Source: Emticicia oligotrophica DSM 17448 (lineage in GTDB: Bacteria; Bacteroidota; Bacteroidia; Cytophagales; Spirosomataceae). Taken from it: 64,000 nt of DNA. Where the stretch lies: assembly GCF_000263195.1 (NCBI RefSeq), contig NC_018748.1, positions 248,001-312,000 of the forward strand, read 5' to 3'. A model generated the notes under the pieces. That model was not told the origin of the DNA. It was given only the letters and a program-made list of their open reading frames with translations, and did no database searches. Shown in pieces: positions 24,955 to 32,783 of the stretch. The position numbers were made by a program, and so were the translations under genes. Position 1 is the stretch's first letter. The number at the start of each line of letters is the position of its first letter.

Positions 24955-27900
24955 TTAGAAACTAATGTTCAAACCACCCATAAAGGTTTTTGCCTGAGGT
25001 GTCGTGTAGAAGTCATAACCCAAGGCAATATTGCTTACTACATCATCAGCATTAACTTCTGGATCCCAACCAGAGTACTTCGTGAACGTTAATAGGTTTT
25101 GACCAGTTATATAAAGTCTAACATTGCTTAATTTCACCTTGCTTACTAATGATTTTGGTAAATTATAGCCAAGTGTTACGTTACGTAAACGAACAAAAGA
25201 ACCATCTTCAATAAAGCGGCTTGATGCTTGTGCACCATTATTGAAGAACAAACGAGCTTGTGGAACATTTGTATTCGTATTTGTTGGAGTCCAAGCTGCT
25301 AACTGATTAACAGTTTGGTTATCTTCGAAACGTCCGTTAGCTGATGAGAAACGACCTACGCCATAGAAATTAAGCTTGTTTCCAAAAACTCCATTGAAAA
25401 ATACGCTCAATTCGAAACCTTTATAACTAAATGTATTGGTTACACCTGCAATCCATTTTGGAAGTGGACTACCAATCACTACACGTTGAGCTTGGCTATA
25501 CGTTTTAGTTGTTGTACGGTCAAGTGAGCCATCTGGATTTTTAGTATTTTTATAGAAAAGAGCGTCTCCATTTGATGGGTCAACACCTGCATATTCTACC
25601 GTGAAGAATGTTCCTAATGGCTGTCCTTCTACTGCACGGCTCATATTGGCTAAACCACCTTCAATGACTTGTCCTTGTAAATCAGTAATTTTATTTCGGT
25701 TAGTTGATGCATTTAAGCTAGTTTTCCATTTGAATTTACCTACAAGGTTATCAGTGTTGAGTACAAATTCCCAACCTTTATTCGTTAAAGCACCAACGTT
25801 TTTAACTTGAGTAGCAAAACCAGTTGTTCCCGGTACGTTTACGTTAAGCAATAAACCAGTAGTATTCTTTTGGTAGTAATCAATTTCACCATTGATACGG
25901 TTCTTCAATAAACCAAAGTCAATACCAACGTCAACTTGTTGCGTAGATTCCCAGCCTAATGATGGGTTTGCTAATTGAGATGGACGTTGACCTGGTAAGG
26001 TAGCATAACCAGCATCACCTGTAAACAAACCTAGTTGTGGGAAGTTACCGATTTCAGCATTACCAGTTTTACCCCAGCTAGCACGTAATTTCAAGAAACT
26101 GATAGCGTCGATGCTTTTCAAGAAACTTTCTTCTGAAATAACCCAACCAGCCGAAACCGCTGGGAAGAAACCATAACGGTTATCAGCACCAAAACGAGAT
26201 GAACCATCAATACGAGCACTTAAGCCTAACAAATATCTATCATTGAATTTATAATTCAAACGAGTGAAATATGATGAAAAGCGATAATCTGATTGAGATG
26301 AACTTGCATCTGTCTTACGAGCAGCACTCGCAATCATACGATACGCATCTGATGGAAAATCTCTACCTTCAGCAGCATTTGTTTTAGTTTGTGAATTTTG
26401 ATAAGATAAACCAGCAGTAGCATTGATACCATGTTTGCCAAATACATTGTCATACACAAAGTAATTATTGGTGTTGTAGTTTTCTACACGCACAAAACGG
26501 TTATAACCATAACCAAGTGGAGCACCGAAGTTACGTTGAGTCTTACTATTATAATATTGTTCTTCTTGTTGATTCAATAAATCAAGGGCAAATTCTGTAC
26601 GGAAACGTAGTCCTTTCAAAATTGTATATTCGCCATAAACACTATTGATATTACGATGAACCGTTGTATTATAGTAAGCATTTCCGATATTAATCATACC
26701 GTTATAATATACAGGAATCGAAATATCACCAGGAGGTGTACCAACTGGTAATCCAGTTTCAGGGTCATTTTGTGGTGTCATTGGAGGCAAAGCAACCAAC
26801 TGTAATGGGTTATCAAACTGACGGTCACCCGACACACGATTGTTCAAAGAACGAGTTAAACCCATGTTCATTCCGATACTTAAACGGTCTGAAACTTTGT
26901 GGTTTAGATTCATACGACCAGACATACGGTTAAACGCATTACCCAATAAAATACCTGTTTGGTCAAGCAACTGCCCAGAGATAAAGAAAGTTGTTTTATC
27001 TGAACCTCCACTCATGTTCAAATCATATTGAGCAGAAGGTGCATTTTGAAATGCTAAACTACCCCAATCGGTATCTGCTTGATTAGAAGTGCCTAGTGTA
27101 CCCAAACTTTGAGTTTGGAAGAAACTTTCCATATAAGAAGTATATGAATCTGGATCTTTAGGGTCGTAGCCATCAATCTGGTCGGAGTTAGCAGCAGCTG
27201 TTCTGTAGAAATCCATGTACTGCTTTGTATTCAAGAATTTCAAGATATTAGTTGGTTTGCTTTTACCATATTGCATTCCAAATGTAATATTTGTCTTACC
27301 TGATTTACCTCTTTTTGTTGTAATCAAAACTACACCATTAGCGGCACGAGCACCGTAAATAGCTCCAGCAGATGCGTCTTTCAGAATTTCGATTGATTCA
27401 ATATCTTGTGGATTGATATCTACTAAAGGGTTCGTATCTCCACCATTGACACCTAAATCGCCTTGTGTAAGTGGAATACCATCTAACACATATAAAGGCT
27501 CATTTGATGCAGAAACCGAAGATTGGCCACGTACACGCACTTGAATACCTTGTGCTAATTTACCAGTTCCTTGGTTAATTTGAACACCTGCTGCTTTACC
27601 TTGAATACTTTGTTCGAAAGTAGTTACTGGCATATCTTGAATTTCAGCAGATTTGATTTTGGCAATGTTACCAGTTAATTCTCGCTTAATTTGTGAGCCA
27701 TAACCAGTTACTACCACTTCATTCAGAGATTTAATATCTGATGAAAGTGTAAAATCAACTACGCTTCGATTGCCTACTGCTTGTTCAGTGTCAGCATAAC
27801 CAATGAAGCTTGCTTGCAATGTTGCATTGGCCGGCACAGAGAGTTTATACATACCTTTCTCATCTGTACTGGTCCCTTTTGTTGTACCCTTAATAGTGAT

Positions 27901-28029
27901 TGATACTCCAGGAAGCGGACTACCATCTTCGCTCGCTGTAACTTTTCCTGTTACAACGTTCTGTGCATTTCCCAAGAAGGAAACAAATAGAAACATGCAC
28001 ATCAACGAAACTCGTAGAATTTTGTTCAT
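24955..28029 (-). CDS. SusC/RagA-family TonB-dependent outer-membrane transporter
   Basis: This 1024-residue TonB-dependent receptor starts with a signal peptide (MNKILRVSLMCMFLFVSFLGNAQ). A carboxypeptidase-D-like domain follows at about residues 25-100 (VTGKVTASEDGSPLPGVSI). The TonB box/plug region carries the SusC signature EVVVTGYG, VQINQGTGKLAQGIQVRVRG, PLYVLDGIPL and ILKDASAGAIYGARAANGVV. The rest is a 22-strand barrel ending with ...FMGGLNISF. It imports oligosaccharides with SusD, energised by TonB-ExbBD. No anti-sigma or sigma gene flanks the pair. Confidence 0.96.
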   Translation of the reverse strand: MNKILRVSLMCMFLFVSFLGNAQNVVTGKVTASEDGSPLPGVSITIKGTTKGTSTDEKGMYKLSVPANATLQASFIGYADTEQAVGNRSVVDFTLSSDIKSLNEVVVTGYGSQIKRELTGNIAKIKSAEIQDMPVTTFEQSIQGKAAGVQINQGTGKLAQGIQVRVRGQSSVSASNEPLYVLDGIPLTQGDLGVNGGDTNPLVDINPQDIESIEILKDASAGAIYGARAANGVVLITTKRGKSGKTNITFGMQYGKSKPTNILKFLNTKQYMDFYRTAAANSDQIDGYDPKDPDSYTSYMESFFQTQSLGTLGTSNQADTDWGSLAFQNAPSAQYDLNMSGGSDKTTFFISGQLLDQTGILLGNAFNRMSGRMNLNHKVSDRLSIGMNMGLTRSLNNRVSGDRQFDNPLQLVALPPMTPQNDPETGLPVGTPPGDISIPVYYNGMINIGNAYYNTTVHRNINSVYGEYTILKGLRFRTEFALDLLNQQEEQYYNSKTQRNFGAPLGYGYNRFVRVENYNTNNYFVYDNVFGKHGINATAGLSYQNSQTKTNAAEGRDFPSDAYRMIASAARKTDASSSQSDYRFSSYFTRLNYKFNDRYLLGLSARIDGSSRFGADNRYGFFPAVSAGWVISEESFLKSIDAISFLKLRASWGKTGNAEIGNFPQLGLFTGDAGYATLPGQRPSQLANPSLGWESTQQVDVGIDFGLLKNRINGEIDYYQKNTTGLLLNVNVPGTTGFATQVKNVGALTNKGWEFVLNTDNLVGKFKWKTSLNASTNRNKITDLQGQVIEGGLANMSRAVEGQPLGTFFTVEYAGVDPSNGDALFYKNTKNPDGSLDRTTTKTYSQAQRVVIGSPLPKWIAGVTNTFSYKGFELSVFFNGVFGNKLNFYGVGRFSSANGRFEDNQTVNQLAAWTPTNTNTNVPQARLFFNNGAQASSRFIEDGSFVRLRNVTLGYNLPKSLVSKVKLSNVRLYITGQNLLTFTKYSGWDPEVNADDVVSNIALGYDFYTTPQAKTFMGGLNISF

Positions 28030-28332
28030 TCGTAACTTTTAGTTTGTTATACAATAATTAATAAAGCGTGCTAAAATTAATGAATACTTAATACAAAAAG
28101 TATCAATTAATTAAAAAAAACACTAACAAAAGTGTTTATTTAATAAAATAACTTAATAAAATACAAATTGTTAGATTTGATTTTTAAAAAAAAGATATTT
28201 TTTGTTGAATATAAGCTAGTTAGTCATTTTTTTACAGATACGAGAAAAAAAACAGAATCGTTTACACGCAAAAAAAATCCCTTAAAAGATTTATTAAAAT
28301 CTTTTAAGGGATTGACCAAGAAAAAATATAAT
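28030..28332. other. Intergenic region upstream of susC
   Basis: This 303-base AT-rich gap must hold the susC promoter on the minus strand. An 81-codon plus-strand frame at 28168-28413 runs through the terminator and into the opposite gene and looks like chance. Apart from the terminator at 28270-28312, nothing else is recognised. Confidence 0.5.
28270..28312 (-). terminator. Terminator of the rhodanese/sulfur operon
   Basis: AATCCCTTAAAAGATTT (28276-28292) pairs with its complement ending at 28312. An A run at 28270-28277 gives the U tract on the minus strand. It lies about 20 bases after the stop of the rhodanese-thioredoxin gene. Confidence 0.88.
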
Positions 28333-29043
28333 CTATCGGTTAATTTGAGCCACTACTTCTGCTTTTTCTATATAACCTTCATGGCTCCAAGTAAGTTTTT
28401 GCCCTTTATATAGCTGTAATACAGGCAATGCCTCAATCTTTAACGCTTTACAAAGCTCAAGGTTATCATCTGCCTTGATTCGAACAACCTTAACTTTCGA
28501 AGACATTTCTTTCGTAATCTCATCAAGATATGGCTTCATTTTTTGACAAGGAGCACACCAATCGGCATAAAAATCTACTAATACTAATTTATCAGCATTT
28601 AATAGTGCCTCAAATTGACTTTTATTTAAACCTTCAGATTTATTAGTTGTGCTACTGGAAGTGGTTTCTGGCAAATTTTCGCCTCTCCACTTCATAATTC
28701 CTCCCTCTAATTCATACACTTCTTTAAAACCGCTTTCTCTCATAGCCAAAGCTGCGGCTGCACTCCTACCCCCACTCAAACAATAAACCAATACGGGCTT
28801 AGATTTATCTAAATTTGCTATTTGTTGTACAAAACTATCTCCACGCCAATCTATATTTACAGCCTTATCTAAGTGACCTTTTGAAAACTCTTCTGGGGTT
28901 CGAACATCAATTAATGATGCGTTGGGTAAAACTTTTACTTTTTCTGCAAATTCAATCGGAGTAAGATTAGTTTTAGTGCTTTGCGACTCACAACTTAAAA
29001 ATAATACACTTAAAATTAAACTTACAATTAGCTTTTGTTTCAT
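28333..29043 (-). CDS. Lipoprotein fusion: rhodanese + thioredoxin
   Basis: This 236-residue exported lipoprotein (the ATG at 29043 is preferred; upstream is ATT) has a lipobox in ILSVLFLSCES. Residues ~30-125 form a rhodanese domain with DVRTPEEFSKGHLDKAVNI and active-site loop VYCLSGGRSAAA, where the catalytic Cys sits in YCLSGG. Residues ~140-236 form a thioredoxin domain with the redox site WCAPCQ and cis-Pro EALPVLQLY. The fusion could move sulfane sulfur or reduce persulfides in the periplasm. It is the last gene of the minus-strand rhodanese cluster. Confidence 0.9.
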   Translation of the reverse strand: MKQKLIVSLILSVLFLSCESQSTKTNLTPIEFAEKVKVLPNASLIDVRTPEEFSKGHLDKAVNIDWRGDSFVQQIANLDKSKPVLVYCLSGGRSAAAALAMRESGFKEVYELEGGIMKWRGENLPETTSSSTTNKSEGLNKSQFEALLNADKLVLVDFYADWCAPCQKMKPYLDEITKEMSSKVKVVRIKADDNLELCKALKIEALPVLQLYKGQKLTWSHEGYIEKAEVVAQINR

Positions 29044-29097
29044 TATCAATTATTTATTTGTGGTGAATTTTTATCTATTCAATCCATTAAATTTTAT

Positions 29098-29529
29098 TTA
29101 ATACTGAATTGTTGGAATCATCGAAACTTTAGATTTAATCGAGTTTGAAATCAAACAAGCTGCTTCTGTTTTTTGCAAAATTCGTTCGGCACGTTCTTTA
29201 TCTGCTTCATTTTTAATAACTAAAGTAGGTTCTAAAATTACCTCCGTCATTAAAAACTTACCTTCTACTTGTTCTAATTTACCTTTAGCTTTACAATCGA
29301 AAAGTTTAAAATCAAGTTTTGAATTTTCGGCAACAGCCAAAAAAGTAGTCATAAAACAACTATTTACTGCCGCTGTTAATAAATGCTCTGGCGACCAAAT
29401 ACCTTCAATTCCTTTGGTAAATTGTGGAGGAGTAGCTACTTCTAGTGTTTTTTCTAATTCAGGTGAAGATATTTCACCTTTACGGTCTGAAATCCAAGTC
29501 AGATTCACGTTATAATAATGTGGTTCCAT
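29098..29529 (-). CDS. OsmC-family protein
   Basis: This 143-residue OsmC/Ohr-fold protein shows the family pattern: ATPPQFTKGIEGIWSPEHLLTAAVNSCFMTTFLAVAE in the middle holds the first reactive Cys, and AERILQKTEAACLISNSI near the C-terminus holds the second. OsmC proteins are thiol peroxidases for organic hydroperoxides; some occur with rhodaneses in sulfide and persulfide metabolism. Its place inside a rhodanese operon fits the latter. Both cysteines are present, so peroxidase activity is possible. Confidence 0.88.
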   Translation of the reverse strand: MEPHYYNVNLTWISDRKGEISSPELEKTLEVATPPQFTKGIEGIWSPEHLLTAAVNSCFMTTFLAVAENSKLDFKLFDCKAKGKLEQVEGKFLMTEVILEPTLVIKNEADKERAERILQKTEAACLISNSIKSKVSMIPTIQY

Positions 29530-29588
29530 TCTTTATCTATCTTTTATTTCTTCAAACTCAATATCTTTCACAGGTTCGTGCTTCTTTC

Positions 29589-29780
29589 CTATTGGCACCG
29601 TACATGAACCAGCCCACAACAACCTGTATTAGTCAATGCTTGAAATAAAAACAAAGCTGCAATAATTCCAGAAAAAGTATCATGCATTTGAATGGCCACG
29701 GTTGCTGCATAAATACCCATGAAGAGTCTTATCCAACGCATTAAATGCCAATTTGTTAAAAGCGTTTCTCTAGTTATCAT
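29589..29780 (-). CDS. Small membrane protein with CCG tail
   Basis: This is a 63-residue protein with one or two hydrophobic spans (WIRLFMGIYAATVAIQ and GIIAALFLFQAL) and the C-terminal element TNTGCCGLV. It overlaps the upstream rhodanese stop by 4 bases (ATGA), so it is translationally coupled. Such short membrane proteins are common in rhodanese/sulfide operons and resemble the transmembrane part of YgaP. The paired Cys may bind sulfur or metal; this is inference. Confidence 0.65.
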   Translation of the reverse strand: MITRETLLTNWHLMRWIRLFMGIYAATVAIQMHDTFSGIIAALFLFQALTNTGCCGLVHVRCQ

Positions 29781-30091
29781 AATTTACTTCTTAAACTTCC
29801 CCAACTACCGCCATTATATACTTGTGTATAGCCATTTGATGAAAGAATATTTTTGGCCGACGCACTTCTCATTCCTGATGCACAACAAGTTATAATTGGC
29901 TTGTTTTTATCTTTCAATTTACTAAGGTTACGAGCAAGAGAATCAACCGAGATATTAATCGAACCTTTGATGTGTCCACTTGCATATTCACCGGGAGTTC
30001 TGACATCTAAGATAATAGCCCCTTGTTTTACTAAATCAGCGTAATTTGCTTTAGGGCCAAAACCCAAAAGATTTTTTATTGTATTAAGCAT
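29777..30091 (-). CDS. Single-domain rhodanese
   Basis: This 104-residue cytoplasmic rhodanese has the CH2A motif LDVRTPGEYASGHIKGSINI and active-site loop ITCCASGMRSASA, with the catalytic Cys in the CCASGMRS loop. It transfers sulfane sulfur between small thiols or proteins. It sits 27 bases after another single-domain rhodanese and overlaps the next small membrane gene, all on one transcript. Confidence 0.9.
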   Translation of the reverse strand: MLNTIKNLLGFGPKANYADLVKQGAIILDVRTPGEYASGHIKGSINISVDSLARNLSKLKDKNKPIITCCASGMRSASAKNILSSNGYTQVYNGGSWGSLRSKL

Positions 30092-30118
30092 TTGTACTAA
30101 GTATTTACTAACAGTTAA

Positions 30119-30406
30119 TTAACGAACTGCTAAGGATTGATAATAATTTACATCTAACCACGAACCTCCATTATAGCAATCTAAGCCTTGTTGTTGAAGG
30201 AAACGATGTGCTTGTCCACTTCTGTTACCCGATGCACAGCACAAAACTACTGGAGCATTTAAAGCTTTAAAATCCTCAATTCTATTGGGAACTTCATTAA
30301 GTGGTATGTTTATAGCTCCAGCTACGTGTCCACCATTAAATTCCTGTGGCGTACGAACATCAACGATTGTACCTTTTCTTTCTTGAATTATATCTGCTAC
30401 ACTCAT
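30119..30406 (-). CDS. Single-domain rhodanese (second copy)
   Basis: This 95-residue rhodanese has VDVRTPQEFNGGHVAGAINI and the catalytic loop VLCCASGNRSGQA. It is related to, but clearly diverged from, the neighbouring 104-residue copy and the rhodanese domain of the fusion at 28333-29043, so the cluster holds three different rhodanese domains. Adjacent paralogues of this kind suggest a sulfur relay rather than redundancy. Confidence 0.9.
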   Translation of the reverse strand: MSVADIIQERKGTIVDVRTPQEFNGGHVAGAINIPLNEVPNRIEDFKALNAPVVLCCASGNRSGQAHRFLQQQGLDCYNGGSWLDVNYYQSLAVR

Positions 30407-30574
30407 TTTTTTATTATTTATTAGTTCTAAAATCTTTCAATCGAACAACTTAAATCAATTACAATTCAATTTGAACGTTATTTTTTACATTTCTAGGAAG
30501 CTGAAAAGAATCAACTGATAATTATTCAGCAACCTAATTTCTCTAGGGAAATGATAGATGAAGTTTTACATCTT

Positions 30575-30766
30575 TCATGATTCTTTTTGAAAAATATTGA
30601 ATAATAAACCACCCATTACCGCTCCATAAAGCGTGCTATTAAGCGGTTTTGAGGTAATCGGGCACGTGCCACTCGCACACCCTACATAATGATAGTAGAG
30701 GTATCCACCAACCGCTCCAAATACGAGCCCGATAATGGTTAATCTATTGTTATTAAAAAATTTCAT
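30575..30766 (-). CDS. Small membrane protein (DUF6132-like)
   Basis: This 63-residue protein has a glycine-rich hydrophobic span GLVFGAVGGYLYYHYVGC, a central CASGTCPITSKPL loop with Cys-x4-Cys, and a second span YGAVMGGLLFNIF. The CxxGTCPITS feature matches small Bacteroidota membrane proteins annotated as DUF6132. Such proteins usually lie with rhodanese genes, as here. Function is unknown; the two Cys could face a sulfur carrier. Confidence 0.75.
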   Translation of the reverse strand: MKFFNNNRLTIIGLVFGAVGGYLYYHYVGCASGTCPITSKPLNSTLYGAVMGGLLFNIFQKES

Positions 30767-30838
30767 GTTTTTTGAAGTGAGGAATGACTTCCGAATAGAA
30801 TTTCTGGGCGAATGTCATTCACTCAATATACATTGGGA

Positions 30839-31048
30839 TTATTTATCTTCTTTTTTTCTAGTAGAAATTCCAAAAGGAAGATATAAAGGGCAGAAACTCA
30901 TGAAACTCGTAAGTATGAACGCTCCCGCAATAACTAATAGAATAATAGCAGCCGTGCCAGTTATTTGATTGGCAAAGTATAAACCTAAAATTACGATTGC
31001 GACAAGTATTCTAACTACTTTATCGACTGTACCCATATTTGCTTTCAT
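30839..31048 (-). CDS. YgaP-like transmembrane protein (DUF2892)
   Basis: This 69-residue protein has the N-terminal MKANMGTVDKVVRILVAIVILGLYFA pattern of DUF2892, two membrane spans (VRILVAIVILGLYFA and AAIILLVIAGAFILTSFMSF), and the ending CPLYLPFGIST. In YgaP the same unit anchors a rhodanese to the inner membrane. Here it is a stand-alone gene near three rhodanese genes, so it may recruit them to the membrane. Confidence 0.85.
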   Translation of the reverse strand: MKANMGTVDKVVRILVAIVILGLYFANQITGTAAIILLVIAGAFILTSFMSFCPLYLPFGISTRKKEDK

Positions 31049-31133
31049 GTTGTAAGTGTTTAAAATTTTAGAGGTATATTTATTTTAACACTACAAATAT
31101 CAGCTAAGAAAACTTGGCGTACAGTTACTTTTG

Positions 31134-31757
31134 TTACATAAGCGTAATTTTATTTCGACCTAATTTCAAAAGGCCTTTTTCTTCCATTTGTTTGAGAAGT
31201 CGGGAAACTACCACACGGGCAGTTCCGAGTTCATTTGCGAGGTGTTCGTGTGTGATTTGAAGTGTATTATTTTTAGAAATTTCACACTTTTTTTTGATTA
31301 AATTCAATAAGCGTTCATCTACTTTCTTGAAAGCTACATCATTTACAACTTCGAGTAGTTCTTCAAAACGTTTATGGTATAAGCGAAAAATATAATCGAG
31401 CCATTCGGGATTTTCTTTAATGAGCAGGTTTACTTTATCAATTGGCACAAAGAGAATTTCAGTTTCTTCTTCAGCAATTGCTTTTACTTTGCTTGTATCA
31501 TTGTGTAAGCCTCCCAAAAACGACATGATACAACTTTCACCCGGGTTAATGTAATAGATTAATATTTCTCTACCTTCATCATCGGTACGTATAACCCCAA
31601 TACAACCTTTCATAACAATCGGAATAGCTCTTATGTAGGCATTTTCGTTGAGAATAACGTCGCCTTCTTCAAATTTTTTAATAATTCCATAAGAAGAAAG
31701 TTTTTCTTTAACAGCTTGAGAAGAATTAAGTTCGGCTAAATTATTCAATGATGACAT
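31134..31757 (-). CDS. Crp/Fnr-family transcriptional regulator
   Basis: This 207-residue protein has a cyclic-nucleotide-binding-like beta roll at about residues 15-120 (FEEGDVILNENAYIRAIPIVMKGCIGVIR, YYINPGESCIMSFLGG) and a winged helix at the C-terminus (LANELGTARVVVSRLLKQMEEKGLL). The PGESCIMS stretch keeps a Cys within the effector pocket, as in regulators thought to sense redox or sulfur signals rather than cAMP. It is the first gene of the minus-strand rhodanese cluster and probably controls it. Confidence 0.88.
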   Translation of the reverse strand: MSSLNNLAELNSSQAVKEKLSSYGIIKKFEEGDVILNENAYIRAIPIVMKGCIGVIRTDDEGREILIYYINPGESCIMSFLGGLHNDTSKVKAIAEEETEILFVPIDKVNLLIKENPEWLDYIFRLYHKRFEELLEVVNDVAFKKVDERLLNLIKKKCEISKNNTLQITHEHLANELGTARVVVSRLLKQMEEKGLLKLGRNKITLM

Positions 31758-31810
31758 ATTCTGATGTTTGATAAAGATATAGCCAAATTTAACAGAAAGT
31801 AATAGATAAA

Positions 31811-31840
31811 GAAAATTCCCTCAGCATAAACCAAGGGAAT
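31811..31840 (-). terminator. Hairpin terminator after the MerR gene
   Basis: ATTCCCT (31815-31821) pairs with AGGGAAT (31834-31840). The preceding AAAA reads as a U tract on the minus strand. It lies 16 bases past the MerR stop. Confidence 0.6.
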
Positions 31841-31855
31841 CTTTTGAAATGGAAT

Positions 31856-32638
31856 TTATTTTAATCGTGTTTCGGCAAAATATTTCATGGCTTTACACAA
31901 AAAAAGAGCGTAGGTGGTTTGTAGTTCTCCATCTATTTGTGTGAAACGAGGGTCGTCGACGTAGAGTTGTCCCAAACCTGCGTAAGCTTCAGCTTGTGGT
32001 TCAGAAGAACCATCTGTTCCCCAAAACTGCCGAATGTTTTTGTAATGTAGAGCAATTTGCGTTTGTACAATTTCACTTCGATAGTCCTTATCCTTCATTG
32101 CAAAAAGCTTTTCTGCAATTTCCTGCTGCTCTTGTTTGAGTATTTTTATCTCATTTTTTGATAATTTCAGTAAAGCCTTTTCTGATTTTTCTACAGTTTC
32201 TTGGCCATATTTATCAATAGCTTCATTTCGGTAAAGATTTGCCTTTTCTTCTGAAAGTCCTTCGTATAATTCGTTTGGATTTGACATAACAGTATCTTTT
32301 TTTAGGTTTTCAATTGTTTTATCAATCGTTTGAATGAGTTTTGAAATGCGGTTTTGTTTGGTTTTTAGGCTTTGTTTCTGATTTTCGAGCGACTCCAATA
32401 AATCGAAATTCTTCTTATCTAAAATTTCAAGAATTTCATTGAGTTGAAAATCGAGTTCACGGTAAAAAAGAATTTGCTGAAGCCTAAGCAATTCCTTTTC
32501 TCCATACAACCTATACTTGGCTTCTGTACGAGTTGCAGGTTTTAATAAACCTAATTCATCATACACATGTAGCGTACGTATGCTTACACCTGCGATTTTT
32601 GCCAACTGTTTTACCGAAAATTGTTTCATATAAAACAT
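31856..32638 (-). CDS. MerR regulator with TipAS-like effector domain
   Basis: This 260-residue protein begins with a MerR winged helix (FSVKQLAKIAGVSIRTLHVYDELGLLKPA, then YRLYGEKELLRLQQILFYRELDF). A long coiled-coil dimerisation helix spans about residues 80-115 and a C-terminal TipAS-type helical domain covers ~140-260, with YVDDPRFTQIDG and LFLCKAMKYFAE. TipAS domains bind antibiotics or other hydrophobic ligands and switch the promoter. No transporter lies next to it, so the target is unknown. Either the ATG at 32638 or the one at 32629 can start it; the shorter form begins directly at MKQFSVKQLAK. Confidence 0.88.
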   Translation of the reverse strand: MFYMKQFSVKQLAKIAGVSIRTLHVYDELGLLKPATRTEAKYRLYGEKELLRLQQILFYRELDFQLNEILEILDKKNFDLLESLENQKQSLKTKQNRISKLIQTIDKTIENLKKDTVMSNPNELYEGLSEEKANLYRNEAIDKYGQETVEKSEKALLKLSKNEIKILKQEQQEIAEKLFAMKDKDYRSEIVQTQIALHYKNIRQFWGTDGSSEPQAEAYAGLGQLYVDDPRFTQIDGELQTTYALFLCKAMKYFAETRLK

Positions 32639-32727
32639 TCATTCTGATTGATAACACAAACATAGTCTATCACGTAGGGTGAGAGTCAAGTGTTTTACTT
32701 AGTTTTTTTGAAGATTCCCTAAGAACG

Positions 32728-32760
32728 CAAATAACCACTCCAAAATGGCGTGGTTATTTG
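32728..32760 (-). terminator. Hairpin after DUF1593 gene
   Basis: CAAATAACCAC (32728-32738) pairs with GTGGTTATTTG (32750-32760), 24 bases past the stop of the minus-strand DUF1593 gene. The U tract is weak, so efficiency is uncertain. Confidence 0.55.
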
Positions 32761-32783
32761 TAAAATGTGATTTATTTTGAATT

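Noticed and set aside
28168-28413. 81-codon plus-strand ORF upstream of susC
   Set aside because: It runs through the terminator hairpin and into the opposite-strand rhodanese gene; its Lys/Phe-rich product reflects AT-rich non-coding DNA.
30735-30968. 77-codon plus-strand frame in the rhodanese cluster
   Set aside because: It overlaps two small membrane-protein genes on the minus strand that have clear family features.
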